The notes: generated from the sequence alone by a model not told the origin. Positions 22,586 to 33,272 are shown, numbered from the stretch's first letter. The stretch: DNA of 64,000 bases from Choristoneura fumiferana (GCF_025370935.1 NC_133498.1:1526224-1590223), one strand, 5' to 3'. Made by a program: numbers and translations.

Positions 22586-22887
22586 ATGGGGGGGGGGGGG
22601 CTCCTCACATATAACAGAAACTTTCTTTCACAAAAATCAATCAAACAAACACTCATAATAGCGGCCCGCATTGTGAAGAATCCTGCAAATTTTTATACCA
22701 TGTTAATAAACTTATTGGGGTAGACACCTGCCCTAACCTAACACAGCGAGCGGTGCCCTTTGTCGTCTGTGCGTTGACCTAGGTCTTGTCTAGACCACCC
22801 CTTATTCCCGGGGGGCTAAAGGGGGGGAGGTAAACTGAATGGAAGTTAATATATACTTTTGTTTAACTCTATTCACGATGTGACAAT
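22586..22887. other. spacer, no gene seen
   Basis: A run of 12 G at about 22589-22600 and two shorter G runs; no gene. Confidence 0.5.
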
Positions 22888-23010
22888 ATCATCATCATCC
22901 CAGCCTGTTTACGTCCCACTGCTGGGCACAGGCCTCCTCTCATAATGAGAGGGCTTGGGCCGTAGTACCCACGCGGGCCCAGTGCAGATTATTAACTTCA
23001 CACATACCAT
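22888..23010 (-). mobile_element. SINE family A 3' part
   Basis: ATCATCATCATCCCAGCCTG to CAGTGCAGATT...CACATACCAT. The head is replaced by repeat B. Confidence 0.65.
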
Positions 23011-23225
23011 CGTGAAGCAGCAGTGCTTGCACTGTTGTGTTTCGGCGTGGAGAGTAAAACAGCCGGTGAAATTACTGGCACTTGAGGTATTCCATCTTAG
23101 GCCTCTAGGTTGGCATGGCAACGCATCTGCAATACCCCTGGTGTTGCAAGTATCTATGAGCGGTGGTGAACTTTTACCGTGAGGAGACCCACTTGCTCGC
23201 AACATCCAGTCGAATAAAAAATATA
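23011..23225 (+). repeat. repeat B, 5'-truncated
   Basis: CGTGAAGCAGCAGTGCTTGC, AGCCGGTGAAATTACTGGCA, ACTTGCTCGCAACATCCAGT. It joins the SINE fragment directly. Confidence 0.55.
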
Positions 23226-23566
23226 GATTTTAGAGGGGGGGGGACGCTCGATTTTAATGAAAATTTGCACTTTAAAGTTGGATATTTCGCAAACATATCA
23301 TTGAATCGAAAAATCGTCTTTGCAAACCCCTAATGGTTTTAAAAGACCTATCCAACGATATCCCTCACTATCTATAGCCTCTTAATTTTTTTTTTGTTTT
23401 TTTTTATTGTACCATTTTGTCGGCTTAGTTGACTTTCATTATATATCTGTGCAAAATTACAGCTTTCTAACATTGATAGTCCCTGAGCAAAGCCGCGGAC
23501 AGGCAGACACACATGGCGAAACTATAAGGGTTCCGTTTTTGCCATTTTGGCTCCGGGACCCTAAAA
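23226..23566 (-). repeat. dispersed repeat N, partial
   Basis: TTTTAGAGGGGGGGGGACGC, ATTGAATCGAAAAATCG, AGCCGCGGACAGGCAGACAC and GGCTCCGGGACCCTAAAAAA. Confidence 0.5.
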
Positions 23567-23944
23567 AAGCGGGAGTTCCTATTTTGGGCCTAAGTTATTT
23601 ATTATTCAAAGAGTCGTATTGAATCTGCACACAAAGGGGTCTATTTAAAGGCGTGCTTGTCACTAATCAAGATATAATCAAATATGGCAGCTCTGAAGTT
23701 CATTGGCATTGGAAGGAAACAGTTTGTCTTTGTATATTTTAATAATGCTACTAAAATCAGAAATGCGAAAGTTAATCAGTTTGTGTTTGTTTTATTTTCA
23801 GTCTACGGCTGCGAATTTCTCAAAAAGTTGTCCCGCCATGAAATTTACAAGAAATCAGTTTTGTCAATAAATTATTAACACTAAGGACGAGGTTATAAAA
23901 CATAAGTACAAAATATCTTGTCAGGAAAACGTCACGAAATCAGG
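23567..23944. other. unassigned spacer
   Basis: A 64-codon open frame at 23684-23878 (+) starts MAALKFIGIGRKQ and has a pyrimidine-rich TTTTATTTTCAG acceptor-like site inside, but no family was recognised and no partner exon was found. Confidence 0.35.
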
Positions 23945-24100
23945 GCAGCAGGTTTGCAGGTGGTAGGACCTTGTGCAAGGACCGCTCGGATTGCTACCAC
24001 CATCTTGCTCGCTAATCCTGCCGTGAAGCAGCAGTGCTTGAACTTTTGTGTTTCAGCATGGAGAGTAAGACAGCCGGTGAAATTACTGGCACTTGAGAAT
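23945..24100 (+). repeat. repeat B, partial
   Basis: CAGGTGGTAGGACCTTGTGC to AAATTACTGGCACTTGAG; 3' half missing. Confidence 0.55.
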
Positions 24101-24192
24101 TTTTTAACTACATCGAAACTTTCTATTGGATCCATCAATAAAGATTATCAGACTTTTTATCACTTTTACCACAAGGTTTTGTATATTATTTA

Positions 24193-24342
24193 TTCATCCC
24201 AGCCTAATACGTCCCGCTGCGCACAGGCCTCCTCTCAGAACAAGAGGGCTTGGACCATAGTTCCCTCGCGGGCCCAGTGCGGATTGGGAACTTCGTACGC
24301 ACCATTGAATCGCTTCGCAGGTTTGTGCTGGTTTCCTCACGA
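24193..24342 (-). mobile_element. SINE family A, partial
   Basis: CATCCCAGCCTAATACGTCC to GCTGGTTTCCTCACGAT. The head is replaced by a piece of repeat N. Confidence 0.6.
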
Positions 24343-24443
24343 TAAAATATACCTAAACTGTGGAAGATTCCGTATAAAATACGAAATCCTTAGAAAAATA
24401 TTAAGTACTTAATTTTTTCGTAATGGCTACGGAACCCTATTTC
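24343..24443 (+). repeat. repeat N fragment
   Basis: AAAATATACCTAAACTGTGG, AAATCCTTAGAAAAATATTA and TCGTAATGGCTACGGAACCC. Confidence 0.5.
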
Positions 24444-24500
24444 ATCATTTCATTTGTTCAGTTCAACAGAATTTAAAACGGCGAATTTTTGATGATCTGT

Positions 24501-24628
24501 TACAGTCAAAAAGACATCGATACGGCCAGTTACAAAAATATGTATAATCGACTTTATGCTCTTAACATTAAGGTCTTGTATACATATTTTTGTAACTTTG
24601 GCCGTGTCGATCTTTGCATTTGACTGTA
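24501..24628. mobile_element. 128-bp mariner-type MITE
   Basis: TACAGTCAAAAAGACATCGA and GTTACAAAAATATGTAT at the left match ATACATATTTTTGTAAC and TTTGACTGTA at the right. Bounded by TA. Size and CAGTCAAA ends fit a Tc1/mariner-derived MITE; inference only. Confidence 0.6.
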
Positions 24629-25033
24629 GAAGTGAATTGGTCTTTACCTATGAAATTGGTGTTTTGCATGGAGATTTTTATTTAGCAACCAACGATGCTA
24701 GCGTTATGTAACCTATGTTCGTGTTTAAAGACACTAATAAACTAACTATGAGAATCAATTTAAAATAAAAATAAAATAGATCGGCAATTCCAACCAATTA
24801 AATACAAAATTCTGGGAACAAAAATAAAAGTGTTTTTCAACATATTTTTTTAGTACTCAAATAAATAAATACTTTGGTTTCATGACAGTCAAAATTTGCA
24901 GAACGAAGTCTAAATATCGTGTAAAATTGAATATCTTCTGTCTGTTATATTATCGAAGTCAACGATAGTTAGAAGCGTGGTAGAAAAATCGCCAATTTCA
25001 TAGATAAGGACCCAATATTAGCACCTTAAGGTT

Positions 25034-25127
25034 AACCCAGTCAAACCAGCCGCGGAACACTAGTTTACTATTCCCCAGTCGGTAAAGAATCTAACTGGGC
25101 CGCATTTGACGGCTGGTTTGATATTGG
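25034..25127. repeat. short foldback
   Basis: CCCAGTCAAACCAGCCG and CGGCTGGTTTGATATTGG are imperfect inverted repeats about 55 bp apart. Confidence 0.45.
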
Positions 25128-25998
25128 TTATTATATGTCTATTAAAAACATACTTACTGCTACCAAAAAGGCAGAACATTGTATCACAGTACCAGTATCA
25201 CTTAATTTAACTTAATTTTTCTTGTAGATAAAGCACTGATCAAGGCATCCATTTCTGAATCTACTTCAAAATATATATAAAAAATCACTTTACAAAATTA
25301 AAATTAAAACATTTCAAAAGGAAAAAAATACATCAAAAGTAAACTGAAAAATATAAGATCAAAAATTACAAGTCCAAACAATTCAAAATGAAATTAAATA
25401 AAGTAACAATAACATATTATTTTTAGACCATTTTAGCTGTAGAATCACTTCCTTGAAAATTAACAAATTGTGTTCATGTGTACATGGGACCCAAATGACC
25501 CAACATGTATTAGAACAAAAGATTTGTTTGAAAAAATAATTTACCAAAAACGATTCTTCAATGACGTAATTTTTAGTAAACAAAATTGAAACGAATCGAA
25601 AACCTTTTCCTTTTTTTCAGTCAGTTAAAAAAATTACATTCTCGATCAGTGTCAAAACGATATTAAATTACGAAAAAAAATTACACGTCTTATGAAGGCC
25701 ATTTTGTAATAATTAATACCAACTGGTGGTTACAAAACGTCTGGTTTCCATATTAAAAACAAATACGTCGTTTTTCGTTGACTGATTGCATTAACTTTTC
25801 ATTTTAATATTTAATTATTTATTTGGTAGGTTAAATTAGTGAAAGTTATTTAGAGCTGCATATAAAGATTATGCATTTTTTTTATACAGAACTTGGCTTG
25901 CGTTTTGTTCACAATCACGCCTGATGGTAAACGACAATGTGGACTTAAATGGCGCACGCTTGCCTGATAAATGCCCGTTCGACCAGATAAGATGTGTT
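25128..25998. other. spacer, no gene seen
   Basis: Very A/T-rich; no supported gene. A short stretch at about 25910-25975 (GCCTGATGGTAAACGACAAT) resembles LINE-derived sequence but is too short to assign. Confidence 0.5.
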
Positions 25999-26008
25999 TA
26001 TTAATTGT

Positions 26009-26295
26009 CCATCCCAGCTAAATAGGTCCCGCTGCCGGGCACAGGCCTCCTCTCAGAACAAGAGGGCTAGGGCCATAGTTCTCACGCGGGCCCAGTGCGG
26101 ATTGGGAACTTCACACGCACCATTAAATTGCTTCGCAGGTTTGTGCAGGTTTCCTCACGATGTTTTCCTTCACCGCAAAGCTCATGGTAAATTTCAAATG
26201 TAATTCCGCACATGAATTTCGAAAAATGGGTGGGTGCGATGCCGGGGTTTTGCTTGAGAGGCGATAGGTCAAACCACTAGGCCACGACGGCTTAT
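26009..26295 (-). mobile_element. tRNA-derived SINE, family A, with TSD
   Basis: Nearly complete minus-strand SINE with head at the right (AGGCGATAGGTCAAACCACT, GGCCACGACGG). A 10-bp duplication TATTAATTGT lies at 25999-26008 and 26296-26305. The B-box region has lost bases. Confidence 0.85.
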
Positions 26296-26305
26296 TATTA
26301 ATTGT

Positions 26306-26907
26306 ATTTTATTTTAATGTATGTATATGAGAATTTACTTAGCAGGTTACTTTATAATTTATATCTATTAAATCATTTCTAAAGTAGGATTTATCATTAT
26401 TTTTTAAAGATATACAACGCAGCGTAAACCTTTTTAAATAAATAAAAAAAAACTGCAACCACATCGAAAAAAAAAAACTTTTTCGAACAATTTTTTTTCT
26501 CATTATGCTACATTGATTGTAGTTCCCAAGCAACCCTCGAATCCACGCGTAGTTATTATACTAAAAATAAAAAATGAAAAAAAAAATATCCCATTCACCG
26601 AATCACTTATAATTTTGAAAAGGTTCGCGCTCGTGGTCGCGTCTGTATGTAAACTGAAACTCGAAACCTGTGGATGGTCTAGCCAGACTACCCACCAGTA
26701 ACCGTCTAGACGTGGAGGGTGGGGGGACCAGAATTGCATTCTAGATGGAAGGTGTATGCAACTTGAAAAAAAGAGTAGCTTTATATGTACAGTACAGGTA
26801 CAATAGGTACAGTACAGAGTGCCTAGATAAGGCAGCTGGTAGAATATCAGATCAAGCATATTAGAAAAGTCATAGTTTTAGAGATATGTATCAAATAAGC
26901 ATTTTTT
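26306..26907. other. spacer, no gene seen
   Basis: No recognisable gene; a 118-codon minus frame at 26503-26859 is low-complexity and shows no domain. Confidence 0.5.
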
Positions 26908-27085
26908 AACCCCCGACGTAAAAAGGGGGAGTTATAATTTTGACGCCAATTGCAGTCTGTCTATATGGCATCAAAGTGATGGACCGATGCGGTACGTTTT
27001 TTTTTCACGTAAAAGCCAGTTACGGTGATTCATAGCTATGTTTCATTAAAATCGATTCAGCCGCTTTTACATAACGTACCACACA
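26908..27085 (-). repeat. dispersed repeat D
   Basis: TTAACCCCCGACGTAAAAAG, GGCATCAAAGTGATGGACCG and TCATTAAAATCGATTCAGCC, the reverse orientation of 4540-4765. Confidence 0.5.
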
Positions 27086-27555
27086 GTCGAGTGTAAAAAT
27101 ATGAACTTATTCAAATTTCCAAAAATCTGTACCACAGACTCTTTATTCCGACGTAATAAGGCCGTAGTGACATATTTTAGAGTGGTTCGATTAGATACCT
27201 ATTTTTGCCCTTGACTGTACCAGACATCCAGACATCGCTGACTGCAGACGTTTCACTAGACCATTTTCCCATTTACCGTTTACTTGTACTATTATCTATT
27301 CTGTGTTTTACCCCAAAACAATACAAAAATAAACAGGTGTCTCAGCTATCTCCAAGACTACATTAGTTAAAACAACTTGCCAAACTGTCATTTTTTGCAA
27401 AGCATGGCAAGCCAAAATTATAATTAGTGGCAAAAACTACGCTGGCGGTCGTGGCCTTGGTTGGAACGTCAAGTTTTGATGACAGATCACACGACGACAA
27501 CAAGGCGACATTAAAGCTATTACTGATCAGTAGCTGGGGCCGTAACTCCATACCC
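27086..27555. other. spacer, no gene seen
   Basis: No supported gene or repeat boundary. Confidence 0.45.
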
Positions 27556-27800
27556 ATCATCATCATCAGCCGGAAGACGTCCGCTGCTGAACAAAGGCCT
27601 CCCCCTTAGAACGCCACAATGAACGACAACTCGCCACTAGCATCGGTTGCCCGCAACTCTCACGATGTCGTCAGTCCCATGGTGGGAGGCCTGCCTACGC
27701 TTCGTCTTCCGGTTCGTGGTCGCCACTCGAGGACTTTTCTCCCCCAAACGGTAGACCAAATTGGCGGCGGAGCAGTGGGGGACGCGGGGGGCGTAGGAGC
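27556..27800 (-). mobile_element. 5'-truncated RTE-type LINE 3' end
   Basis: CATCATCATCAGCCGGAAGA, GCTGCTGAACAAAGGCCTCC at the tail side and GAGGCCTGCCTACGCTTCGT further in. Same arrangement as 60478-60705. The coding remnant is broken. Confidence 0.6.
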
Positions 27801-27881
27801 GCGCGCGGCCGTCACGCCATTGGCTTGTTAGTTGACAGATGCGCAAACGCACACCCAGAGCTCTTGACTTATACCTAGTTC

Positions 27882-28092
27882 ACTAGCCGTTACCAGCGAC
27901 TCCGTCCGCGTAGATTTGGCTTTCACTATCCCGCGGGAACTATGCAATTTTCCGGGATAAAAACTATCCCATGTCCTTCCACGGGACTGTATACCGAATT
28001 TCATCTAAATCAGTTCAGCGGTTTACATGTGATGAAGTAACAAATAAACAAACAAACAGACTTACAAACTTTCGCATTTGTAATATTAGTTA
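27882..28092 (-). mobile_element. family Q element
   Basis: ACTAGCCGTTACCAGCGACT, TCCCGCGGGAACTATGCAAT, GAATTTCATCTAAATCAGTT and (AAAC)n, ending TTCGCATTTGTAATATTAG. Confidence 0.55.
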
Positions 28093-28464
28093 GTGGTATT
28101 TGATATGGACCTCCGCAAAGTAACACCTGATTCAATAAACAACAAGTTAAGTTGAGACTGGTGGCGTAGGACACCAACGAATGATCTGGTCAAAGCCACG
28201 GTACAAGCCAATCTCACGGTGGATGCTGGCGGCTTCCAACCGACGCAACTGGAGGGCCATGACACAGATAGTTCAGAAGTCAATCTCCTGTATGTATGTA
28301 CTTCACTTTTCATACCTACGCTCGGCGGTCGCTCTAAGGGTGTCAACTATGGCTTATGCACCAAAAAACCATCGTGGTAATCGCACTCTTATCTAGTTGT
28401 TTGATTTATTGTTGAGAATGAAACGGGTAGAATGGAAAAATAAATTAATAACAAATATTTTGAG
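28093..28464. other. spacer with repeat G scrap
   Basis: TGATATGGACCTCCGCAAAG at 28100-28141 also occurs near 62022 and, slightly changed, 63362. The rest is unassigned. Confidence 0.4.
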
Positions 28465-28640
28465 TTTAACGTCATTGTCAGCGTCCGTTTCACTTTCGCG
28501 GGGACACACAACATTGTGTATATTGTATTTAATGTTTTCATGTGTTTTTCTGTAATTTTTTATTTTATTTGTGTTAATTTTGCTGTATATGTGTGTCTTC
28601 TGTGTAAGTGAATAAATGTCTTCTTTCTTTCTTTCTTTGT
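28465..28640 (+). mobile_element. LINE 3' end with TCTT tail
   Basis: CCGTTTCACTTTCGCGGGGA, GTGTAAGTGAATAAATGTCT then (TCTT)n. The same 3' end is at 59230-59514. Confidence 0.5.
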
Positions 28641-29171
28641 TATATTATAAATTTGTCACAGAAAATATCTTGCGGCGATTTCGTTATTGGCGAAATTCAC
28701 GATTATTTAATTTTAACAACCGTCCACTAAACAGTTATAATAACTTTTTTTTGTTGCTCCATTATTACACAAAAAAAACACAGACGCGTGTCTCAAGCGG
28801 ATGGCACTCGCGCTCGCACTGGTCCCAACCGGTCCGAGATACCGCGTCCGTGAGCAGTGTCTATGTGTGCGTTGCTCGAGCGCACTTGTATGGAGATTGA
28901 CTTCTGAACTATCTGCGTTTTGTGTCCATGAGGTCTATTGCCAACAGTAGACGTCTGTCGATAGCTTTACGAACCTAGCACAAATTTGCACTCTTGGCAA
29001 ACCGATATTTGGAGCACGTGTCTCGCGAGTGACCTTCGGCTGTTTTCGGGTGCAACAGCCGACTCCAGAGGCTATTGCACGGATCAATCACCCGGTCGAA
29101 GCCATCTTGTTTTTCAATGCGCTGAAACTTTGGCAACTAGCCTGTGCTCGCGGCTTCGCTCGCACAAATTA
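28641..29171. other. unassigned spacer
   Basis: No gene recognised. Confidence 0.45.
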
Positions 29172-29337
29172 GGCTCCGTTTCCACCAGAGATGGGCGAGA
29201 ATGCGTTGCAAGAAATGTATTTTTCATTAACCAATAGAAACACTTCATTTACTCATCCTCGCTCCGCTCAGCTGTTTTCACCAGAGATGTGCTGAGCGAG
29301 GATAGGTAAATGAAGCGTCTCTATTGGTTCATGAATA
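29172..29337. mobile_element. foldback family H, most complete copy
   Basis: TTAGGCTCCGTTTCCACCAG at the left; AACCAATAGAAACACTTCAT and AATGAAGCGTCTCTATTGGT are inverted around a CTCCGCTCAGC centre. Confidence 0.55.
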
Positions 29338-29344
29338 ACCTAAC

Positions 29345-29570
29345 CAACTAAAAGTTGGAAAACTCCCGACTTTGTCACTTCAAAGTTCAATATCTCAAAA
29401 ACGGCTCAACCGATTTTGATAAAACATGTCAAAGAACCATCGCTAAAAAACCTGCTTTCAAATAAAACAACCCGCATTCAAATCGGTCCACCCGTTTCAG
29501 AGCTACGGTGCCGCAGACATACATAGCGGTCAAACTTATAACACCCCTCTTTTTGCGTCGGCGGTTAAAA
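29345..29570 (+). repeat. dispersed repeat D
   Basis: AAAAGTTGGAAAACTCCCGA, CTCAACCGATTTTGATAAAA, ATCGGTCCACCCGTTTCAGA and TTGCGTCGGCGGTTAAAA. Confidence 0.6.
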
Positions 29571-29617
29571 AATACAGTTAAGCTGGTTAAAGTAAAGCCG
29601 CGGGTTCGAGGTTGATG

Positions 29618-29690
29618 CAGGCCGCTACCAACAAAAGCAACTCGAGGTCTATGGAGGAGGTCTACGTCCAACAGTGGACGTCGTTCGCCC
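29618..29690 (+). mobile_element. RTE-type LINE 3' scrap
   Basis: AGGCCGCTACCAACAAAAGC and CGTCCAACAGTGGACGTCGT resemble the C-terminal coding end and downstream part of RTE LINEs such as 60478-60705. Confidence 0.4.
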
Positions 29691-29709
29691 TTGCGCTTGG
29701 CACGCCAGC

Positions 29710-29837
29710 AGGGCTACTACGAAACTCCAAAATCGAAGTTCGTATCATACCGCCCCTCTCGCTCTCGTATTAAATAGTATAAGTGTCAGAGGGACCGCAC
29801 GACACTAACTTCGAGTTTCGGGTTTCGTAGTAGCCCT
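29710..29837. mobile_element. palindromic MITE family P, copy
   Basis: AGGGCTACTACGAAACTC at the left and GTTTCGTAGTAGCCCT at the right; arms of about 55 bp with CGAAGTTCGTATCATACCGC and GGGACCGCACGACAC; centre CTCGTATTAAATAGTATAAG. Confidence 0.7.
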
Positions 29838-30784
29838 GCAGGCTCGCACTAACCGATTTTAGCCAAAAACTTGGGTATACGAAAAATTTCATAGTACATC
29901 TAAACTCAAAACCACGGCGCACAGAACTGTAAGTCGACACCTGAAGGACATGAAACAACAATGGCGGCGCCAAAATGTCTGCCGCTGACAAACATACAAG
30001 TACGTCATACAATAGTAGGTACCATATATGAGTATGAGTAGAGAGCGAGTCAAGTAGCATAGTGGATTATATTACAAAGGAACAAAACTATTTTTTACGG
30101 ACGCTATAATTGAAGCCAGAGTGTAGCGAGCGATTCAAAGTACGAGGGAAACATATTATTTTGATTTACAGTGACACACTTCTTTTGATATCCTCTTGTA
30201 AGAATTTAAATACATTTTTGTTTTTTCCGGGATTTGCAATAGACTTTTTGCGGCAGTTTGAACTTTTTCATGTGTTAACTTTGACACTCGACAAACCCGT
30301 ATTTCGTTGAAAATACGAGAATAGGGAAGACCGGCGCAGTAGTTAGTGTTTATTTTTAGAAATAACGCACAGTAGCACGTAAATCGGCCCAACTTATACC
30401 TGCCAGTAACATCGTTCATACCTTTAATATCAAAAGTTCGATCTCTTTCTGTCGTGGAACACCAATAATTCATGTTCCAAATTCATATCTCGTTTGTCTC
30501 TGTGAAAGTATCTTGGAACTGGTGCATAGACCTACTTTGTTCGGACTCATTAACGAACCAATCAGTGATTTACGAACAGGTTTTTTTTTTAACACGCTAA
30601 GGTTCGATGATAGTTAAAATATCAAAGGTTATTTTAATTCAAGTCAATGTGACAATCAGCCAAAATATTCTTGATTAATTCGAAAACACCTCAATATTAG
30701 TCAAGTCAGGCTGTAAGTGGTGTATAAATTTTAACAACTTCCTATCAAATGAATATGTCGCTAAAGTCAAACTTTCAGGTTGAC
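29838..30784. other. unassigned spacer
   Basis: A 105-codon minus frame at 30156-30473 and a plus frame on the same stretch show no known motif; not called. Confidence 0.45.
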
Positions 30785-30984
30785 ACTCTTTTTATCGACC
30801 TTATCCTAAACCCCAACGCAAAAAGTGGGATGTTATTTATAAGTTTGACCCCAATGTCTGTGTGTGGCATCGTAGGCATCGTAGCTCTCAAATGCATGGA
30901 CCGATTTCGATGCGGTTTTCTTTACGTGAAAACGAGTTGCCTTGCGCTGGCTCCTAGCTATGTTTCATTCATTCAAAGTCAACT
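30785..30984 (-). repeat. dispersed repeat D, diverged
   Basis: CCCCAACGCAAAAAGTGGGA, TGGACCGATTTCGATGCGGT and GCTATGTTTCATTCATTCAA. Confidence 0.45.
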
Positions 30985-31104
30985 TTAGGCCGCTTGTAGA
31001 CGTCCGTTTTTTTTACCGGACAACGGACCGTTTCTTTCGCCGGACTTGCGGCGTTGTATGGCTCACAATGAATGTGTGTACATGCAGTCATGCACCGTGT
31101 TTAT

Positions 31105-31303
31105 TTAACGTTTGGGCTCCACAGAAAACCAGCGTTACTGCACATAATGTGCGGCAACACATGCTGAGTGGAGACCCTTTTTGGTATCCTGCTGTGTCAC
31201 CTAGTAACATAGTTTTAGTGCTAGTTCTAGTCTTAGTTTTAGGTGGTACATTTTTGGAGCCAAAATAAACTTTTCTTTCTTTCTTTCTTTCTTTCTTTCT
31301 TTC
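31105..31303 (+). mobile_element. 5'-truncated LINE 3' end with TTTC tail
   Basis: TTTGGGCTCCACAGAAAACC, TGCGGCAACACATGCTGAGT, GGAGCCAAAATAAACTTTTC then seven CTTT units. Nested in the Harbinger-type MITE. Confidence 0.5.
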
Positions 31304-31355
31304 ACCGGACACTTGTCCGGCGACTTAGCCATACAACTCTCTCTCTCTCTCTTGC

Positions 31356-31639
31356 AGGTGGTAGGACCTTGTGCAAGGTACGCCCGGATTGCTACCACCA
31401 TCTTGCTCGTTAATCCTGCCGTGAAGCATCAGTGCTTGCACTGTTGTGTTTCGGCGTGGAGAGTAAGACAGCCGGTGAAATTACTGGCACTTGAGGTATC
31501 CCATCTTAGGCCTCTAGGTAGGCAACGCATCTGCAATCTCCCTGGTGTTGCAGGTGTCTATGGGCGGTGGTGATCTCTTACCATCAGGAGACCCACTTGC
31601 TCGTTAAACATCCAATCGAATAAAAAAAAAAAAAAAAAA
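31356..31639 (+). mobile_element. repeat B, complete 3' end with poly-A
   Basis: CAGGTGGTAGGACCTTGTGC, CCTGCCGTGAAGCATCAGTG, CCATCTTAGGCCTCTAGGTA, ACCATCAGGAGACCCACTTG and an A18 tail. The poly-A tail says it was copied from RNA. Whether it is a SINE or a LINE 3' end is undecided. Preceded by a CT run. Confidence 0.6.
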
Positions 31640-31732
31640 CGCAAGTCCGGGAAAAAACTGTACGTTGTCCGGTGAAAAAACTGACGTCTACAAGCGGCCT
31701 TAGGGTGGTTGACCAGAAAATTTTAACACTAA

Positions 31733-32472
31733 GGGCGCTGGTGCACTACAAGTGCACTGGAAAAATATGGCCCGGAACGGGGAAAAGTAAAATGTCGGAC
31801 GGTAAAATTACGTATAGTGCACAAACTACTACATAAATTTGTATCGGATATGGCACGCTATAAAATTACATACTAACTAGTTTGTGCACTATACGTAATA
31901 GTCCAAACATCAATTAACGCGTCCAATTAATTAGTCCCAAGCAAACATCGATCGCGGCGAAATGCGTCTAGTGTAAAATATCTATCTATCTATCTATATA
32001 AATAAAAATGAATCGTAAAATGTGTTGCTAAGCGCAAAACTCGGGAACGACTGGTCCGATGTCGCTAATTATTTTTTTTTTGTGTTCATTACCGTCAGGT
32101 GAAGGTTTTTATGGAAGAAAATACAGAAAAAAAACAACGGGGGCGAAGCCGCGGGTAATAGCTAGTGTAAAATAAAATACTTAACAAAAAATGAGATGCT
32201 ACAAATGAATTATACTAAAATGTGTGTGTGTGCGTGCGTGCGTGCGTGCGTGCGTATGCGTGTGTGTGTGTAAAAAGCTACGCGAAAAATTGCGTCAGGT
32301 CCAAGATTCTATTGAAATTTTGTTAGTTCGAGGTGAAATGCTATTCGGTGAATCGCTACAAAGAAAATATGCTTTTGAGATAAAAAACGAACAAATGATT
32401 GTACCGTCTGACATTTTACTTTTCCCCATTCCGGGCCGTTTTTCCGCTCCGCTCCTTCGTGCAGAAGCACCC
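31733..32472. mobile_element. 740-bp Harbinger-type MITE with TAA duplication
   Basis: TIRs of about 75 bp: GGGCGCTGGTGCAC at the left, GTGCAGAAGCACCC at the right, and both arms carry GGCCCGGAA(C/T)GGGGAAAAG and AAAATGTC(G/A)GACGGTA. TAA flanks both ends (31730-31732, 32473-32475). The interior has a hairpin (ACGTATAGTGCACAAAC, 31806-31900), a nested retroposon and a GCGT/GTGT run at 32221-32271. A partial copy lies at 3381-3632. Confidence 0.75.
31981..32165 (-). mobile_element. retroposon with TAGA tail and 13-bp TSD
   Basis: Inserted in the MITE at 31733-32472. A 13-bp direct repeat CTAGTGTAAAATA lies at 31968-31980 and 32162-32174; the uninterrupted relative at 3381-3632 has a single similar site. 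Minus-strand reading: CCCGCGGCTTCGCCCCCG head, TTTTGCGCTTAGCAACAC middle, (TAGA)n tail. Confidence 0.65.
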
Positions 32473-32579
32473 TAAATCAAGATTTATTTTCCGCAAGCGG
32501 ACGTTATGTAGCAAATGACATTTACGGAAACTCGCGATATTACATAATAAGATTATTTATTGGCATGGCTTCTTTGCAA

Positions 32580-32692
32580 TGCACGAACAGCGCCTCCTAG
32601 CGGAACGTTTGCGATGTTCGTGTTTCCATACAAATTGAGATTTTGCGTGAACGCGATCGAGACGTATTTTGTGACCGAAAACTTACACTAGG
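32580..32692. mobile_element. palindromic family M, right half
   Basis: CACGAACAGCGCCTCCTAGC to ACCGAAAACTTACACTA; the left arm is missing. Confidence 0.65.
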
Positions 32693-33272
32693 GGGACTGT
32701 TTTGTGCCCACTAGCACGTTCCTATAACGGTCATGGCATGATACGGTGTAATTTGTAGACTGTAGAGACCTTTAGAACCAGAAAATATAAAAAAATTAAA
32801 GGTTTTTAGCTGACTGCACTTTCCGCTGATTGTAAGTACATCAGTAGCGTGGCACTGTAATAACTATTCCAATATAAGTTTTTATTTTCATGGGACACTT
32901 GACACCAATTGACAACATTTCAATTTTTTTGCCTGGTGTTTTTTTATGCTCAATAAATAGTAGTTTGAAAACTAGGAGACCCATATTTTTTCTTTTCGTG
33001 AAATTCGTATTCCAACTTAGTCAAAAATAATTTTGAAATCTCGAAAAATTCAAAAACGCTTGTAAGGCTGAATCTACACATTGTCATTGCCTGGGCCATG
33101 AAAAAAAAAAACAAGCTACGGGTTGTCATTTTGACGTTGTTTTTGAATTTTGATTGACGTTTGTTTGGTTTGGTTTGAGTAATGGTTTGTGGCTGTGATT
33201 TGATGTTGGTTTTTATTGTATTTTAATTTTTCGCATTTTTCTGGACTGAATTGGAAATAATTGACAATAAAA
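32693..33272. other. 5' flank of the THAP transposon gene
   Basis: No gene. The left end of the 33-37 kb transposon must lie here, but I could not match a convincing terminal repeat to the other side. GTTGTCATTTTGACGTTG and GATTGACGTTTG at 33123-33163 are the only TGAC/TGTC-rich subterminal-like words. Confidence 0.4.

Larger units (their letters stand above)
30988..31699. mobile_element. Harbinger-type MITE with TTA duplication, twice interrupted
   Basis: GGCCGCTTGTAGACGTCCGT at the left and GACGTCTACAAGCGGCC at the right are TIRs; TTA flanks both ends in direct orientation (30985-30987, 31700-31702). Both arms contain a run of CCGGACAACGG/ TTGTCCGG and GCAAGTCCGG. A LINE 3' end and a repeat B copy were inserted inside. 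Confidence 0.7.

Noticed and set aside
23684..23878. Frame starting MAALKFIGIGRKQ
   Set aside because: Looks exon-like at first but no homology, no partner exon, and it is enclosed by repeats N and B.
26503..26859. 118-codon minus frame
   Set aside because: Biased low-complexity composition, no domain, no splice context.
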